This document shows, piece after piece, positions 20,909-31,900 of a DNA stretch of 64,000 bases. The position numbers were made by a program, and so were the translations under genes. The notes beneath the pieces were generated by a model. That model was not told the DNA's origin, did not search any database, and saw only the letters and a list, made by a program, of their open reading frames with translations. This stretch comes from Photobacterium sp. JCM 19050 (lineage in GTDB: Bacteria; Pseudomonadota; Gammaproteobacteria; Enterobacterales; Vibrionaceae). Every line of letters starts with the position of its first letter. The stretch's first letter is position 1. Where the stretch lies: the NCBI GenBank assembly GCA_001310455.1, contig BAXG01000014.1, positions 44,963-108,962 of the forward strand, given 5' to 3'.

Positions 20909-21733
20909 AATAGATCCCCCTAAATACTAAGAATTTCTTTCCCTGATATCCAGATATTGTGCAAGTCGAACTCTTCAATATAGGTATGACAAACCTAATT
21001 AATTTCCATGCACAAAGATGTTTCACTGCGAAAAATATTTGGCATATACCTCCTTTAATACACCTTACAAAACATATTTACACAATATGAAACTCTATTT
21101 TTATTGATAAATTTATTCTTAATAATCAATGGATAATAAAAACACCAAAATCATCGTTGCTTTCATATCACAAGATTATTTCGCCTTATTGCATGAGATA
21201 AATTAAGTCTAAATAACATAATCGCTTGTGAATGAGATTAAAATCACATTCATCGCACTTATTAATTTCAATCCCAAATTAAATTATAAATACAACCTTT
21301 ATGTCTAAGTTACATCAATATATTGGAATATTAATTCATTTTAGCGCATTTGATTGGTGTTAATGGCTTTTCATCCATGGATGGAAAATTGAGCAATTTT
21401 GTCATTTAATGAACGTATTTTCATACGAATTGATCGAAAGATTATAAAAAACGACTTTCACACCTGTATTTTTAATCACCAAGACGAGTATCAATTCAGT
21501 ATAAATTTTTCGGTATGAAGTAATGATATTAGAAGCTACAACTTTGGTCTTTATCACCAGGACAGGGAAATGAAAAACGCAAAGGAATAGTTATCAGGGA
21601 CAGCGATCAACTTTATTTCGGCTCGCTGTAATAACAAGGAATCCGCACAACGAAGCCCCGTGTACCGGGGCTATACAATCAAAATATTGGAATGATATTA
21701 AAAGTAGCCATTCCTTTAATACTGAGCAGGGAT
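20909..21733. other. AT-rich intergenic region between the two GH20 genes
   Basis: About 825 bases without a credible gene. It holds a hairpin, GCCCCGTGTACCGGGGC (about 21655), without a clear T-run on either strand, downstream of the second GH20 gene; a CRP-like site at 21230-21251; and otherwise AT-rich sequence that probably includes the promoter of the first GH20 gene. Confidence 0.5.
21230..21251. promoter_or_regulatory. Probable CRP (cAMP receptor protein) site
   Basis: GAATGAGATTAAAATCACATTC is a near-perfect 22-bp palindrome with core TGAGA-N6-TCACA, one mismatch from TGTGA-N6-TCACA. It is about 320 bases upstream of the LamG-GH20 gene, so it acts at a distance or the leader is long. 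Catabolite control of a glycosidase would be expected. Confidence 0.5.
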
Positions 21734-23227
21734 TCAATTCTTGAAAAGACCTTTGGCCTCGATGATACGCATTACGTCCTGAAACGCTACGTAACTGCCA
21801 TTCTTCTTCCCGGACCACATCTTCTGGGACAGTACCTGCATCGCTGGTTTTACTCGGTCCTGGATGTCGTTAACGGTGTAATGTGTTCCCGCTGCAAAGG
21901 CATCATTCCAAACGGCAAACATGCCACCTTTAACTTGAGGATGGTCAATATCAAATTTCACACTTGTAAACGTATTAGGCGTCCAATTTTCATAAAGCCA
22001 CTGAGTGTCCAGGAAGTCTCTGTATGTCTCACCAAACGGAACAATATAAAGCTCTGAATCTTGGGTATTAATGAGGTTGTAACCGTCCTTCACCGCAGTT
22101 TCAGGGTCACAATACTCGTCATACCAGACATTGACTAACAGGTCACGATCCAGCCCGGAAGCGCCGCCAATTGTATCCTGGCAACCCCACATTCTTACCG
22201 GGTTCTTTCCATGCCATTTCAGATAACCGTTGAAGTGATTAATGAATGTCTTCATATCTTCAGCGGACCCATTTTTATACTCATCTGTACCAATATGAAC
22301 ATCATCGATAATCGACAGATATTCACCCCACAAGGTCTCAAGGAAGGAGGTGACTTCCGGATTTCCAAGGTCAAGAAGGTCTTCTCTGAGATCAGGATGT
22401 CTAAAATCCGGCCTGTATTTGGTGAACGCCAACGAGTGCTGGTGCATCTATTTCTGTGATAACTGTGACGCCATAAAGCTGAGCCAACTTGATGAATTCG
22501 CCGTATTCCTGCTTGGTATAGTGCTGCTCTGACGTTACACCGGGATGGGTCTCGCTCTCCAGTCGAAACCAGCCTGAGCCTCCAGCCACTTCTCCGAATC
22601 AAAACTCATGGCATTGTCACTAATGTGTATTTGCAGGTCATTCATCTTGAAATAAGACATCTGCTTAACCATATCGCGCAAAAAGGTGATCGGCATAAAC
22701 ATCCGGCCGACATCCAGCAACAACCCTCGGTTTTCCCATTGCGGATAGTCTGTGATAAATCCTTTGCCGATTTGCTTATTCTCCGAATCAACCTGCAACA
22801 TCTGCAGGATGGAGCGAGTGCCGAAGAAAGTCCCGGTTGCTTGGTTCGCTGAAATGACAACAGCGTCGCCGATATCAATGGTATACCCCTCATTGCCAAG
22901 TGCTGCATTTTCGGCACCCAACGAGAGGAAGATGTCGCCAGGTGAAGGTGACATTGCGGTGACAACGGAGAAACTTTGGCCCGAGAGATCATGCAGATCA
23001 GATTGGAAGGCTTGTGCTTTATCCGCCAGTTCATGCTGGTAGTTCGCATCAACAACAATCCGGGAGTGTTCGTTAAGCGTGAATTCTCCCTCAGCACCAC
23101 GCCACTCACTGACCGAAGGAATAATATTCGGAGTAGCATAGCCGGCATACGAGGATATGCCTTTGGCGGTTGCTCTTTTTTTATTTTCTTCTCTGTTTTT
23201 TCCCTCAGAATTCATGTGATTGCACAT
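21734..23227 (-). CDS. Second GH20 hexosaminidase paralogue, no LamG domains, two frameshifts
   Basis: About 498 codons from ATG 23227 (RBS GGGGAG). It shares the MCNH..N start with the neighbouring GH20 gene and has the same GH20 N-terminal domain and barrel with HIGTDEY, but lacks the three LamG domains. The N-terminus (MCNHMNSEGKNREENKKRAT..) has no hydrophobic core, so no signal peptide is visible; either the product is cytoplasmic or the leader has decayed. Breaks near 22560 (one base lost) and 22440 (two bases lost in GCACAC) restore the family sequence when corrected. It is clearly a duplicate of the gene at 17682-20908, but divergent in many positions. Confidence 0.75.
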
Positions 23228-23836
23228 CTTAACTCCCCACACTCCGTGTCAAACAAATACCCAAGCATTCAGTTTTAGTGTGACCATATATCCGTATAAA
23301 CGTGGAAGAACCTGGTCACTCCTTGAATGCAAAAATGTTTCGCTTAGAAAATTATTATGCGTATTTCCTGTTTTACACACCGAGACACATCGTTTTCCAA
23401 AAGATGTTGCCCAATAGAAAATATAATAATCCTTAATTTTCAATAGATTAAAATAATACCAGAACACGCTTCATCAATTAGTGTTTTGAATTACGATTCT
23501 TATTAATAAAAGGAAATTAAGTTTAAATGAAAACACCGTTTCAAAATACGCACCGAGTCACAATCATGGTTTTTATGAAAAAAGACATCAAACCCACAAC
23601 TTTCTACGAACAGTAACTTTACCGAGGAAACGAGTGACCCTTATAAGCAAATAACCGCATAAGGTGGTTTTCATATTCTTTCATGAGATGATATTTCCCA
23701 TTAACACCCCATCATTACTTACACACATCTCTTCTTTATAATTTTGCAGCGCTGACTGACATCTCCAAAAAACCAGAAAGTAAGCACCATCCCATTTTAC
23801 GCTCTTATTCCAAGCGTTCCCCCGGAGGATTTTTCG
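23228..23836. other. Intergenic region between divergent GH20 and chemoreceptor genes
   Basis: About 610 AT-rich bases with no gene I can support. It presumably contains both promoters. No clear operator or RNA was recognised. GGAGGA at 23824 is the RBS of the chemoreceptor. Confidence 0.4.
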
Positions 23837-25929
23837 TTGTTCAATTCGATAAAGCACCGGATTGCTGTAGGCTCAGGCGTTGCCCTGGCCTTTACGTTAG
23901 TTATTGCCATGGGCATGACGACGCGAGCATTCAACGGTGTCCACAAAGACGTGTATGACTACGTTAACCAGCAACTTCACCAAAGCAGCGAACATACACT
24001 GGAAGCGGCAGCAAACCAGCAGGCTTCAGATATCTCAGGCTTTCTGAAACCGGTTATTGCCAACCTGACACAAATACGCGCCACACTTGAGCAGAGCGCA
24101 GAACTAAACCTCGGAGCCAACATCCTTGTTAACCAGTTTGAAAACGCGCTGAAGGTTCAGGATAAGTCTGTATTTGCCGGTTACATGGTTTGGATGCACA
24201 AATTCTGGCCGGCTGAAACCGAAGCCATGGTTCCCCATGCGTTTAACTCAAACGGATACCTTGCTCCTTTTTTCTCTCCAAACGGACACGGTGCGTTTAA
24301 AGCAGAAGGCATGGCCAGCTTTGACTCCACAGAACGCAATGCCAACGGCGAACGGAAAGATGACTGGCATCTGATGCCATATCAGACCGGCCACAGCTTT
24401 GTAATGGAACCGTACTTCTATCCGATGAACGGCCGTCAGGTACTTATCACAACATTGAGCCAGCCATTGAAAGTCAATGGCAGCATTGTCGGTTCTCTGG
24501 GGTTTGATATTGCGCTTGACCATCTTCAGGAAAATGCTGAGCAGGCAGTGGCGGATATATTTGACGGCCAGGGCCGCATTATCATTGCCACCGCAAATGG
24601 TATTCAGCTTGCAGACAGCCGCGCTGCAGCGAATAACGGCAAGCGTCTGAACCGAGAACTGATGCAAAACTGGTCAACGATCCTGACCCGCTCAACTCAG
24701 CGTCACGGCGGCGTGTTGAGTATAAATGGCGAGCAATACGCAATTTCCCACGTAAATACCTCAGACAAGCTTGGATCATCTTGGTTTCTGTCAGTGACAA
24801 CGTGCTGGCCCAACCGGTAAACCAATTTAGTCAGTGGAGCGTTGAAAAGAACGATGCTGCGATTTCCCAGGGGATCATTGCCGGTATCATCGCGGCGGTG
24901 CTCGGCATTATTGCGATGCTGGTGCTTTCCAACCGGATTGGCGCAGCACTGACAAACTTAGTTGACCGCTTTAAAGATGTCGCTCAGGGTGAAGCAGACT
25001 TGACCCGCCGGATTGAGGTTGTTGGAAGTGATGAAACCGCCCAACTCGCTCACTGGTTCAATACATTTGTTGAGCGTATCCAGGGGACAATTCGCACGGT
25101 GACAGAAACCGCGACCGAGGTCGATTTTTCAGCGTGCTCAGGCAAGGAAAGTGCAGTAGGTGCGAAACAAAAACTGATCGCCCAAACCAACGAAGTCAAC
25201 TCCCTGGCTACGGCGATTAATGAAATGAGCGCAACCGCCCATGAAGTAGCCAATTCCGCCATGCAAGCCGCGACTTCAGCGTCACAGGTTCAAACTGCCA
25301 GCCTGAACGGGATGGACAAGATGAACAGTGCTGCCATGGCGGTTGGTGAGTTGGCACAGCGGGTCAATGACGCAGAAAACCAGATCCAGCGTCTTGCGGA
25401 ATCCAGCAGCGCCATCCAGAGTATTCTGTCCGAAATCAGTGGTATCGCCGACCAGACGAACCTGCTCGCGCTTAACGCAGCCATTGAGGCTGCCCGTGCC
25501 GGTGAATACGGTCGTGGATTTGCCGTCGTAGCAGATGAAGTACGTAACCTTGCCAACCGTTCTCAAGGCTCTACGGAAGAAATCAGCAAAATGCTGATGC
25601 GGCTACAACATGAAACTGAAGATGTAGTGGTGCTGATGCAGCAAAGTCAGCAACAGGCTTTGGATACCCGAGAAGAGACTGAGCAGGCACAGGCCGCGCT
25701 GGATGAAATCAATCAGGCTATCGACGTCATAAATGACATGAACAACCAGATTGCATCAGCGGCCGAGGAGCAAAGTGCTGTTGCCGAGGAAATCAGCCGC
25801 AATGTTGTCATGATCAATGACGCAGCTAACGACGTGATGGAAAGTATGGAGCAGTCAGTCAACAACAGTGAAACGCTGGCAGGCCGGGCTTCAGAGCTCC
25901 AGGATGAGCTTTCTACCTTCCGGGTTTGA
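23837..25929 (+). CDS. Methyl-accepting chemotaxis protein with dCache-type sensor, one frameshift
   Basis: About 697 codons from a TTG start seven bases after GGAGGA. The first membrane helix is near residues 10-30. A large periplasmic PDC/dCache-like domain ([11 protein letters not shown]..., [12 protein letters not shown]) follows, then the second helix and HAMP ([20 protein letters not shown]), and a signalling domain with the conserved tip ([20 protein letters not shown]). The frame breaks near 24788 (loss of a G) inside the end of the sensor domain; the two parts join cleanly. No CheB/CheR-tethering pentapeptide is visible; it ends ELSTFRV. Its place between the GH20 genes and the CBP-like gene suggests a glycan-derived attractant, which is inference. 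Confidence 0.85.
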
Positions 25930-25945
25930 CAACCTGAACCTTTGA

Positions 25946-25975
25946 AAAAGGCTTCCTCCGGGAAGCCTTTGTTTT
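25946..25975 (+). terminator. Intrinsic terminator after the chemoreceptor
   Basis: AAAGGCTTCC-TCC-GGGAAGCCTTTGTTTT: ten-pair stem followed by a T-rich tail. Confidence 0.88.
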
Positions 25976-26038
25976 ATATGTTCTTCAAAATACTGTGCCA
26001 CAATAAAGAAGGATATAGAGAGGGAGTAGCTTGTTATT

Positions 26039-26616
26039 ATGACGGCCAAGTTTCTTTTGAACTGCCCACATTTTGCCGGATTGCCAGAGCAGATTCAGGC
26101 GACGCTCAACCAGCAGGCAACGCACTTCGAATACCCGTCCAAACGCGTCATCTTGCGCCCTGAAGATCCCTGGCAAACGTTGTATTGGATTACATCCGGC
26201 GTTATTCGAATGTACTACCTGGACGTTGATGGCAAAGAACATAACAAATCTTTCTTTTCGGACAATGATTTCTTCTGGCCGGTCACCGAGAGTCTGAGAG
26301 CCGAAAAACCGGTTTTATCATCGAAACAGTCAATGTGTCGTCCGGCTGGAAATGGTCTTTTGACGCATTCCGGCAAGCCTTCCCGGATGAAACGAACTGG
26401 CTTCGGTTTGCCCAGCCCTGGCAAGAAGCCCTTCTGACAGCAAAACTTCGCCGCGAACGGGACCTTCTTCAACTCTCCGCGACCGAGCGCTACCAGGTTC
26501 TGTGCACCGAATTCCCCAGCTTGGTTGAAAACATGACCGATGTCCAACTCGCCAGCTATATCGGTATCACGCCAGAGTCACTTTCGCGGATTAAAAGAGC
26601 GTTACGCGCTGAATAA
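26039..26616 (+). CDS. Crp/Fnr-family transcriptional regulator, one frameshift
   Basis: About 190 codons. A cNMP-binding-type beta-roll (YWITSGVIRMYY, SFFSDNDFFWPV) is followed by a break near 26305 in an A-run and then a C-terminal half with the helix-turn-helix LASYIGITPESLSRIKRAL. The start at 26039 has GGGAG upstream. There are no FNR-type cysteines at the N-terminus. The target is unknown; it lies beside the CBP-like binding protein gene. The frameshift is probably a homopolymer error. Confidence 0.78.
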
Positions 26617-26627
26617 CAGGTAAAAAT

Positions 26628-26648
26628 GAGCCCCAGATTTCGGGGCTC
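26628..26648 (-). terminator. Terminator of the CBP-like gene
   Basis: GAGCCCC-AGATTTC-GGGGCTC followed on the minus strand by ATTTTTA. It also sits after the Crp/Fnr gene on the plus strand. Confidence 0.8.
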
Positions 26649-26677
26649 AATGTCAAAAACTCACTTTATTGCAAAAA

Positions 26678-28351
26678 TTAAGCGCGAGGCTTCAGGTCAA
26701 GAACATGGAGCAAGCGTTCTGGTGTTCCTTCCCAAACCATAGGACGACCTTTCGGGTTTTCGTCCGTCCACCAGCCGGTAAAGCGAGTTGTGTTGTACTG
26801 GTAGAAGTTCGGGCCGGACATTACAGGTACAGTAACCTGATTTTCCGCAATGATGGCCTGAATACGGTGGGCAATGGTCAACTGCTCTTCACGGTTACCG
26901 GTCTTGTAGAACTTATCCAGCAGCGCATCAACCTCATTATTCTGCCAGTGGTGCATCGCAAAGCGTGGCATGCCTTCAGGTGCCTGGAAACGTGAATGGT
27001 AACCGCTGCTCCAATAACGGTGAGGTGTAGAACCGTGGAAGTAGTTGGTATATGCAATGTCATAATCAGCGTTGATCATGCTCTGGTTGTAAATAGCGAA
27101 ATCCGGCATACGCGCTTTGACGTTGATACCGGCTTCCTGAACCTGCTCAACACCCAGCATCACGCTGTTATTGAAGTCGGTCCAGCCGTTTGGAGACTGG
27201 ATTTCAAGCTCCAGTTTCTCTCCGTTTGGAGCTTCAACAAAGCCGTCTCCGTCCACATCTTTGTAGCCGGCTTCTTTCAACAACGCTTTTGCACCTTCAA
27301 TGTTAAACGTCATAAACGGCTTGTATTTTGCGTGGATTTCTTTGTCTGACCAGGCTTCAAATGCATAACCCAGTCCTGAAGCAAAGTCGTTCACCATACC
27401 ATTGCCGTAGTGCGCGATGTCGATGATTTCCTGGCGGTTAAGTGCCATAGAGAATGCGCGCCGGAAGTTGATATCAGACAACGCTTTTTGTTTAACCGGA
27501 TCCTTAGACTTGAAGTTAAACATAAACGCCTGAGTACCTGCCGGTGGATACCAGTATCCGTGGTTGTCAGAAGCTGCCATAAAGGTTGCATCAATATCCG
27601 GGATAAAAGAACCCGCCCAGTCAACACCGGATGCAACCAGCTCACCCAGTACCTGATCGTTGTGGCTCATCTGCGGCATGCGAAGGCAGTCTACTTCCAG
27701 GTTGTCTGCATCCCAGTAATTCGGGTTGCGGCACTGCAAGAACAAAGAAGAGGTAAAGCGAGGCAGTTCAGTAAACGGCCCTGTTCCTACCGGGTTTTCA
27801 TTGGTAAAGGTGGTTGGGTCTTCTACTTTCGACCAAATGTGTTCTGGTACGAGTGGTATCTGGACAATCTCATACGGTGCGTTGGTATTTACCTCTTTCA
27901 TCACGAAGCGGACGGTGTAGTCGTCCAGCTTTTCAATTTTCTCTATCTGCGGGGAAATACCGCGATCATCCAATGCTGAATGCTTTTTGATCATGTCAAA
28001 GGTGAACATGACGTCATTTGCATCGAAAGTTTTACCATCCGACCACTTCACACCTTTACGCAGGTCAAAGGTAATACTCAACAGGTCATCACTCAGCGCA
28101 TAGGCAGTTGCCAGGCGGAATACCGGTACGTTTCCTTTCAGCTCATTGAATACCACGAGAGGTTCATAGATAAAGTCGCGGGCAGTATGAAGACGCGAGC
28201 TGATATACGGGTTGAAGTTACGAATCAACGTTTGGTTGTGGTTAGGAATAATGGTGACTTTGGAAAGTGCATCAAGATCTTCTGCATGAGTCAGACCGGA
28301 CGTGCCAATCAGCGCCGTCGCCAAGACAGAGAGGTAAAATGTTTTTTTCAT
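26678..28351 (-). CDS. Oligosaccharide/oligopeptide-type solute-binding protein, chitin-oligosaccharide-binding protein (CBP)-like
   Basis: 557 residues with a signal peptide (MKKTFYLSVLATALIGTSGL.HA) and the SBP_bac_5 fold. Many stretches (IYEPLVVFNE, KGVKWSDG, YWYPPAGTQAF, NDFASGLGYAFEAWSD, TTRFTGWW, ERLLHVLDLKP) closely resemble, from memory, the Vibrio CBP that binds chitin oligosaccharides and signals to ChiS. No permease or ATPase genes are adjacent, so it is an orphan or signalling binding protein, or it shares a distant transporter. The neighbouring hexosaminidases and fucosidase point to an amino-sugar glycan ligand. RBS AAAGGA precedes ATG 28351. The frame is intact. Confidence 0.85.
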   Translation of the reverse strand: MKKTFYLSVLATALIGTSGLTHAEDLDALSKVTIIPNHNQTLIRNFNPYISSRLHTARDFIYEPLVVFNELKGNVPVFRLATAYALSDDLLSITFDLRKGVKWSDGKTFDANDVMFTFDMIKKHSALDDRGISPQIEKIEKLDDYTVRFVMKEVNTNAPYEIVQIPLVPEHIWSKVEDPTTFTNENPVGTGPFTELPRFTSSLFLQCRNPNYWDADNLEVDCLRMPQMSHNDQVLGELVASGVDWAGSFIPDIDATFMAASDNHGYWYPPAGTQAFMFNFKSKDPVKQKALSDINFRRAFSMALNRQEIIDIAHYGNGMVNDFASGLGYAFEAWSDKEIHAKYKPFMTFNIEGAKALLKEAGYKDVDGDGFVEAPNGEKLELEIQSPNGWTDFNNSVMLGVEQVQEAGINVKARMPDFAIYNQSMINADYDIAYTNYFHGSTPHRYWSSGYHSRFQAPEGMPRFAMHHWQNNEVDALLDKFYKTGNREEQLTIAHRIQAIIAENQVTVPVMSGPNFYQYNTTRFTGWWTDENPKGRPMVWEGTPERLLHVLDLKPRA

Positions 28352-28816
28352 TATGTTGTTCCTTTGAGGGTTTAACAGAGGAACACATAACGCTCAATAA
28401 TCGCCCAATGCAAATGCTGACATTGAGCAAAATAACATATGGCAACAGGCCAAAATACCCGCAAACCGAATAGCTTGCGGACCTACTTTACGAACCTTTA
28501 ACCGGATTCAACTCAGGTTCACATCAGGCCACATGTATATTTCCAAAGTTGCATAAATATCTGGCACTGCGCCCCAAAATAACGCCAACCTGTTATAAGT
28601 AAAAACCTTTCAACTCTTCGAGCAAGCTAACACTTAACCATCGTGATGTATTAGGTGGATGCAAAATGAACAACCCGACACATAAGCTGACAAGAAACTG
28701 GCAAAAATCCCCGTCTCATCTGTCGTTTTCCTGAGCTTTGGCCACAAAAGATTGATGTTTGTCACCCAGAAGCGCAAAATCTGCGTCTATCCTTCCACAA
28801 TCTATCACTGAACAGA
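28352..28816. other. Intergenic region between CBP-like gene and selD
   Basis: About 465 bases with divergent promoters presumed for the CBP-like gene and selD. I found no clear operator, RNA gene or terminator. TGGCAC at about 28563 lacks the -12 element for sigma-54. Confidence 0.4.
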
Positions 28817-29863
28817 ATGACCACTATGGAACCTATTCGCCTTACCCAATACAGCCATGGCGGCGGTTGCGGCTGCAAAATTTCGCCACAAGTGCTGGAT
28901 ACCATCCTGAAAAGTAGCCTCACCCCATTCAACGACCCTAACCTTTTGGTCGGCAATGAGAGCAAGGATGACGCTGCGGTATACGATCTGGGTACCGGTC
29001 AGTCTGTGATCAGCACCACCGACTTTTTTATGCCGATTGTGGATGACCCGTTTGATTTCGGGCGAATTGCCGCAGCCAACGCAATCAGCGATATCTACGC
29101 AATGGGTGGTAAGCCCATTATGGCTATCGCTATTCTCGGCTGGCCGGTTAACACACTGGCTCCGGAAATTGCACAACAGGTTGTTGAAGGCGGCCGGGCT
29201 ATGTGCCGCGAAGCCGGTATCGCACTGGCTGGCGGTCACTCCATTGACTCCCCCGAACCTATCTTCGGCCTCGCTGTAACAGGCGTAGTCAGCACCGAGC
29301 GCGTAAAACGTAATAACTGCGCCGAAGCTGGCAATAAACTGTTTATCACCAAACCACTGGGTATTGGTGTTCTCAGTCATGCGGAGAAGCAAGCCAAATT
29401 GAAAGAAGAACACAAGGGTGTAGCACGCGATTGGATGTGCACCCTGAACACCCTGGGTTCTGCCTTTGCGGAAGTGGAAGGCGTTACCGCGATGACTGAC
29501 GTCACCGGCTTTGGCCTGATGGGTCACCTGAGTGAAGTATGCGAAGGCAGCAACCTTGAAGCCACCGTATGGTTTGACAAGATCCCTACCCTGCCGGGTG
29601 TTGCTGAGTATATTGCTGAAAACTGTGTACCGGGCGGTACGCACCGCAACTTCTTCAGCTACGGCCACAAAATCAGCGCAATTTCAGAAGATCAGAAAGC
29701 GCTGCTTTGTGATCCCCAAACTTCCGGAGGCCTGCTGATTGCGGTTCGCCCGGAAGAAGAAGACAAGATTAAAACCATCGCCGCAGAAAAAGGACTGACT
29801 CTGGAAGCGATTGGTGAATTGAAACCGGCAACAGGAAGCGCCCAGATTATTGAGGTGATTTAA
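28817..29863 (+). CDS. selD: Selenophosphate synthetase (selenide, water dikinase)
   Basis: 348 residues, the family's usual length, intact. SelD makes selenophosphate from selenide and ATP. The active-site loop reads HGGGCGCK, with Cys codons and no TGA, so this is the cysteine form. The [23 protein letters not shown] and TDVTGFGL..H motifs follow. The start ATG 28817 has only a weak RBS. The stop TAA overlaps the ATG of mnmH (TAATG), so the pair is coupled and supplies selenium for tRNA 2-selenouridine. No selenoprotein or selAB gene is in the window. Confidence 0.96.
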   Translation: MTTMEPIRLTQYSHGGGCGCKISPQVLDTILKSSLTPFNDPNLLVGNESKDDAAVYDLGTGQSVISTTDFFMPIVDDPFDFGRIAAANAISDIYAMGGKPIMAIAILGWPVNTLAPEIAQQVVEGGRAMCREAGIALAGGHSIDSPEPIFGLAVTGVVSTERVKRNNCAEAGNKLFITKPLGIGVLSHAEKQAKLKEEHKGVARDWMCTLNTLGSAFAEVEGVTAMTDVTGFGLMGHLSEVCEGSNLEATVWFDKIPTLPGVAEYIAENCVPGGTHRNFFSYGHKISAISEDQKALLCDPQTSGGLLIAVRPEEEDKIKTIAAEKGLTLEAIGELKPATGSAQIIEVI

Positions 29864-30953
29864 TGGCGCGTCCCAACACACCGGACTACCGTTCTCTTTC
29901 CTGAACAACGTACCGATGTTCGACACCCGGGCACCGGTAGAATTTGAAAAAGGCAGCTTCCCCAACGCTATCAACCTTCCGCTGATGCTGGACGATGAGC
30001 GCGCTAAAGTAGGTACCTGCTATAAACAACAGGGCCAGGAAGCAGCTATTGAGCTTGGGCACAAACTCGTCTGCGGTGATATCAAGGACGAACGCGTAGC
30101 CAAGTGGAAAGCATTTTGTGAAGCGAACCCAGAAGGTTACCTGTTCTGTTTCCGTGGCGGCATGCGCTCACAGATCACCCAGCAATGGATTAAAGATGCC
30201 GGCATCGACTATCCCTACGTCGTTGGTGGTTACAAGGCCATGCGCCGGTTCCTGATTGACACCCTGGATGACATGGCAAACAACCGCAAGATGTTTGTGG
30301 TTGGCGGCAACACCGGTAACGGCAAAACCATTATGGTTCGTGAGATCCCGAACGGCTTGGATCTGGAAGGCGCAGCGCACCACAGGGGCTCGTCATTCGG
30401 CCGTTTTGTCACTCCTCAGCGCGGCCAGATTGACTTTGAAAATGCATTGGCTATTAATGCCCTGAAACTCGACGAAACCGATTGTCAGACTATCGTCACT
30501 GAAGACGAAGGCCGGATTATCGGTTCTGCAAATGTCCCGCTTTCTGTGTACAACGCTATGCAGACTGCGCCAATCGCCGTGATTGAAGATCCGTTTGAGG
30601 TCCGCCTCCAGCGCCTGATTGACGAATACGTTATTTTGATGCACAACCAGCACACCGCACATGAAGGTGAAGAAGAAGGCTGGAACGGATTCTGTGATTA
30701 CCTCCACCAAGGTCTGTTCCGCTGTCGCAAACGCCTTGGTGCTGAACGTTACCAAGAAATTGAAGATGCGCTGACCATCGCGTTGGATGAACATCTGCGC
30801 ACCGGCGACACTCACGCCCACGAGTGTTGGTTGTCTCCGCTGCTAGAGCACTACTATGACCCGATGTACACCTATCAGCTCAGCAAGAAAGCTGACCGGA
30901 TAGTGTTCCGCGGTAACTACGAAGAAGTAAAAGCCTTCCTGGCCGAACAGTAA
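29863..30953 (+). CDS. mnmH: tRNA 2-selenouridine synthase (SelU/MnmH), frameshift near the start
   Basis: About 364 codons. It converts 2-thiouridine at tRNA position 34 to 2-selenouridine using selenophosphate. The N-terminal rhodanese domain has the active-site Cys in CFRGGMRS, and the C-terminal P-loop domain has GNTGNGKT. The true start is ATG 29863, overlapping selD; the first 12 codons ([12 protein letters not shown]) are in that frame, then one T is missing from a T-run near 29900. The remaining frame reads FLNNVPMFDTRAP and on without break. A loss-of-function mutation or a homopolymer error would both look like this; I favour the error. Confidence 0.9.
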
Positions 30954-30974
30954 TCTTCAAAATAGTCGGAATCG

Positions 30975-31004
30975 AAAAGGCCACCTAAATTTGGTGGCCT
31001 TTTT
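30975..31004 (+). terminator. Intrinsic terminator after mnmH
   Basis: AAAAGGCCACC-TAAATTT-GGTGGCCTTTTT with a T-run. It also lies downstream of the convergent PEP-CTERM gene. Confidence 0.9.
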
Positions 31005-31030
31005 CTATTCGTCAGGAAACTGGTTGGTGA

Positions 31031-31716
31031 TTATCCGCGGCGCTTCTTGATAGATGCCATCACCGCAAACCCTGAAAGAAAAAGGAATGCAATTCCTGGT
31101 TCAGGTACGGGCAGATCAGGGGCAACTACACTAGGTGGTAAAGCACCGGCAAACATCACATCAATATCGGAACAGTTACCCCATTCAGCACCGTTGTTAC
31201 ACGCTCCGGAGCCATAAGACGGAAGGTTTGCGGCACGGAACGCCAGGGAATAAATAACTTCATTATCAGCCAGACCAAAATTACTAAGGTCGATTCCCCC
31301 TGCAAAGATACCTGCGTAAGGGTCGGTCGCAGAATTTTTGTTATCCTTAATCAGGAAGTCTGCAAACTGATTATTGAAAATGCCATTAATTTCAACACCA
31401 ATGGTTCCACCCCACACCCATGAGTAACGATTCATCACAAACACAATGTCATCACCGGAGGTGTTCTTTACACCATTGTCCCACGTGAGCGTGACGGCTT
31501 TGTTCATCGATGAACCATGGGGCCAGAAGCGGTAAATCCCATTGTAAATGTCTCCATCAATGATCTGCCCTGAGATTGATTGGCAATATTAACCGCAGAA
31601 TTTGCAGCCGCATCCGTATCGAACTGACCGCCTTTATAATTAATCAGAGCGCTTTGCGCCGTCGCGGACATAAAACTTACTACGATAGTCAATAAAAGGC
31701 CGGTTATAGTCTTCAT
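31031..31716 (-). CDS. PEP-CTERM sorting-signal protein, one frameshift
   Basis: About 228 codons. The N-terminus is a signal peptide (MKTITGLLLTIVVSFMSATAQS). The C-terminus is a PEP-CTERM signal: PVPEPGIAFLFL..., a membrane helix and a basic KKRRG end. The frame breaks near 31508 and the parts join sensibly. The middle is asparagine- and glycine-rich without a recognised enzyme domain. PEP-CTERM proteins are exported and processed by an exosortase; none is in the window. It is upstream of nothing on its strand and convergent with mnmH. Confidence 0.8.
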
Positions 31717-31900
31717 CGCGTCTCACCTTCAGAAAAATCGAAATACTTCTTGTTGAATGCGCACCAGCAAAAACCACACCAACAAAGTAATTCCCGCTAT
31801 TTCAGAAGGATAGTTCATCAATCATTTTTTAAATTACAAGGGCTGTAAAAAATTCCGTCACCAGCACATGCACTAAATTAGTTAGAATATCAGGAAGTTG

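Noticed and set aside
21221..21250. TGTGA-N12-TCACA as a CRP site with wide spacing
   Set aside because: The spacing is wrong. The correct reading of the palindrome is TGAGA-N6-TCACA at 21230-21251.
28563..28580. TGGCAC upstream of selD as a sigma-54 promoter
   Set aside because: There is no GC-containing -12 element at the correct distance.
28873..28890. Selenocysteine codon in selD
   Set aside because: The active-site codons are TGC; there is no in-frame TGA.
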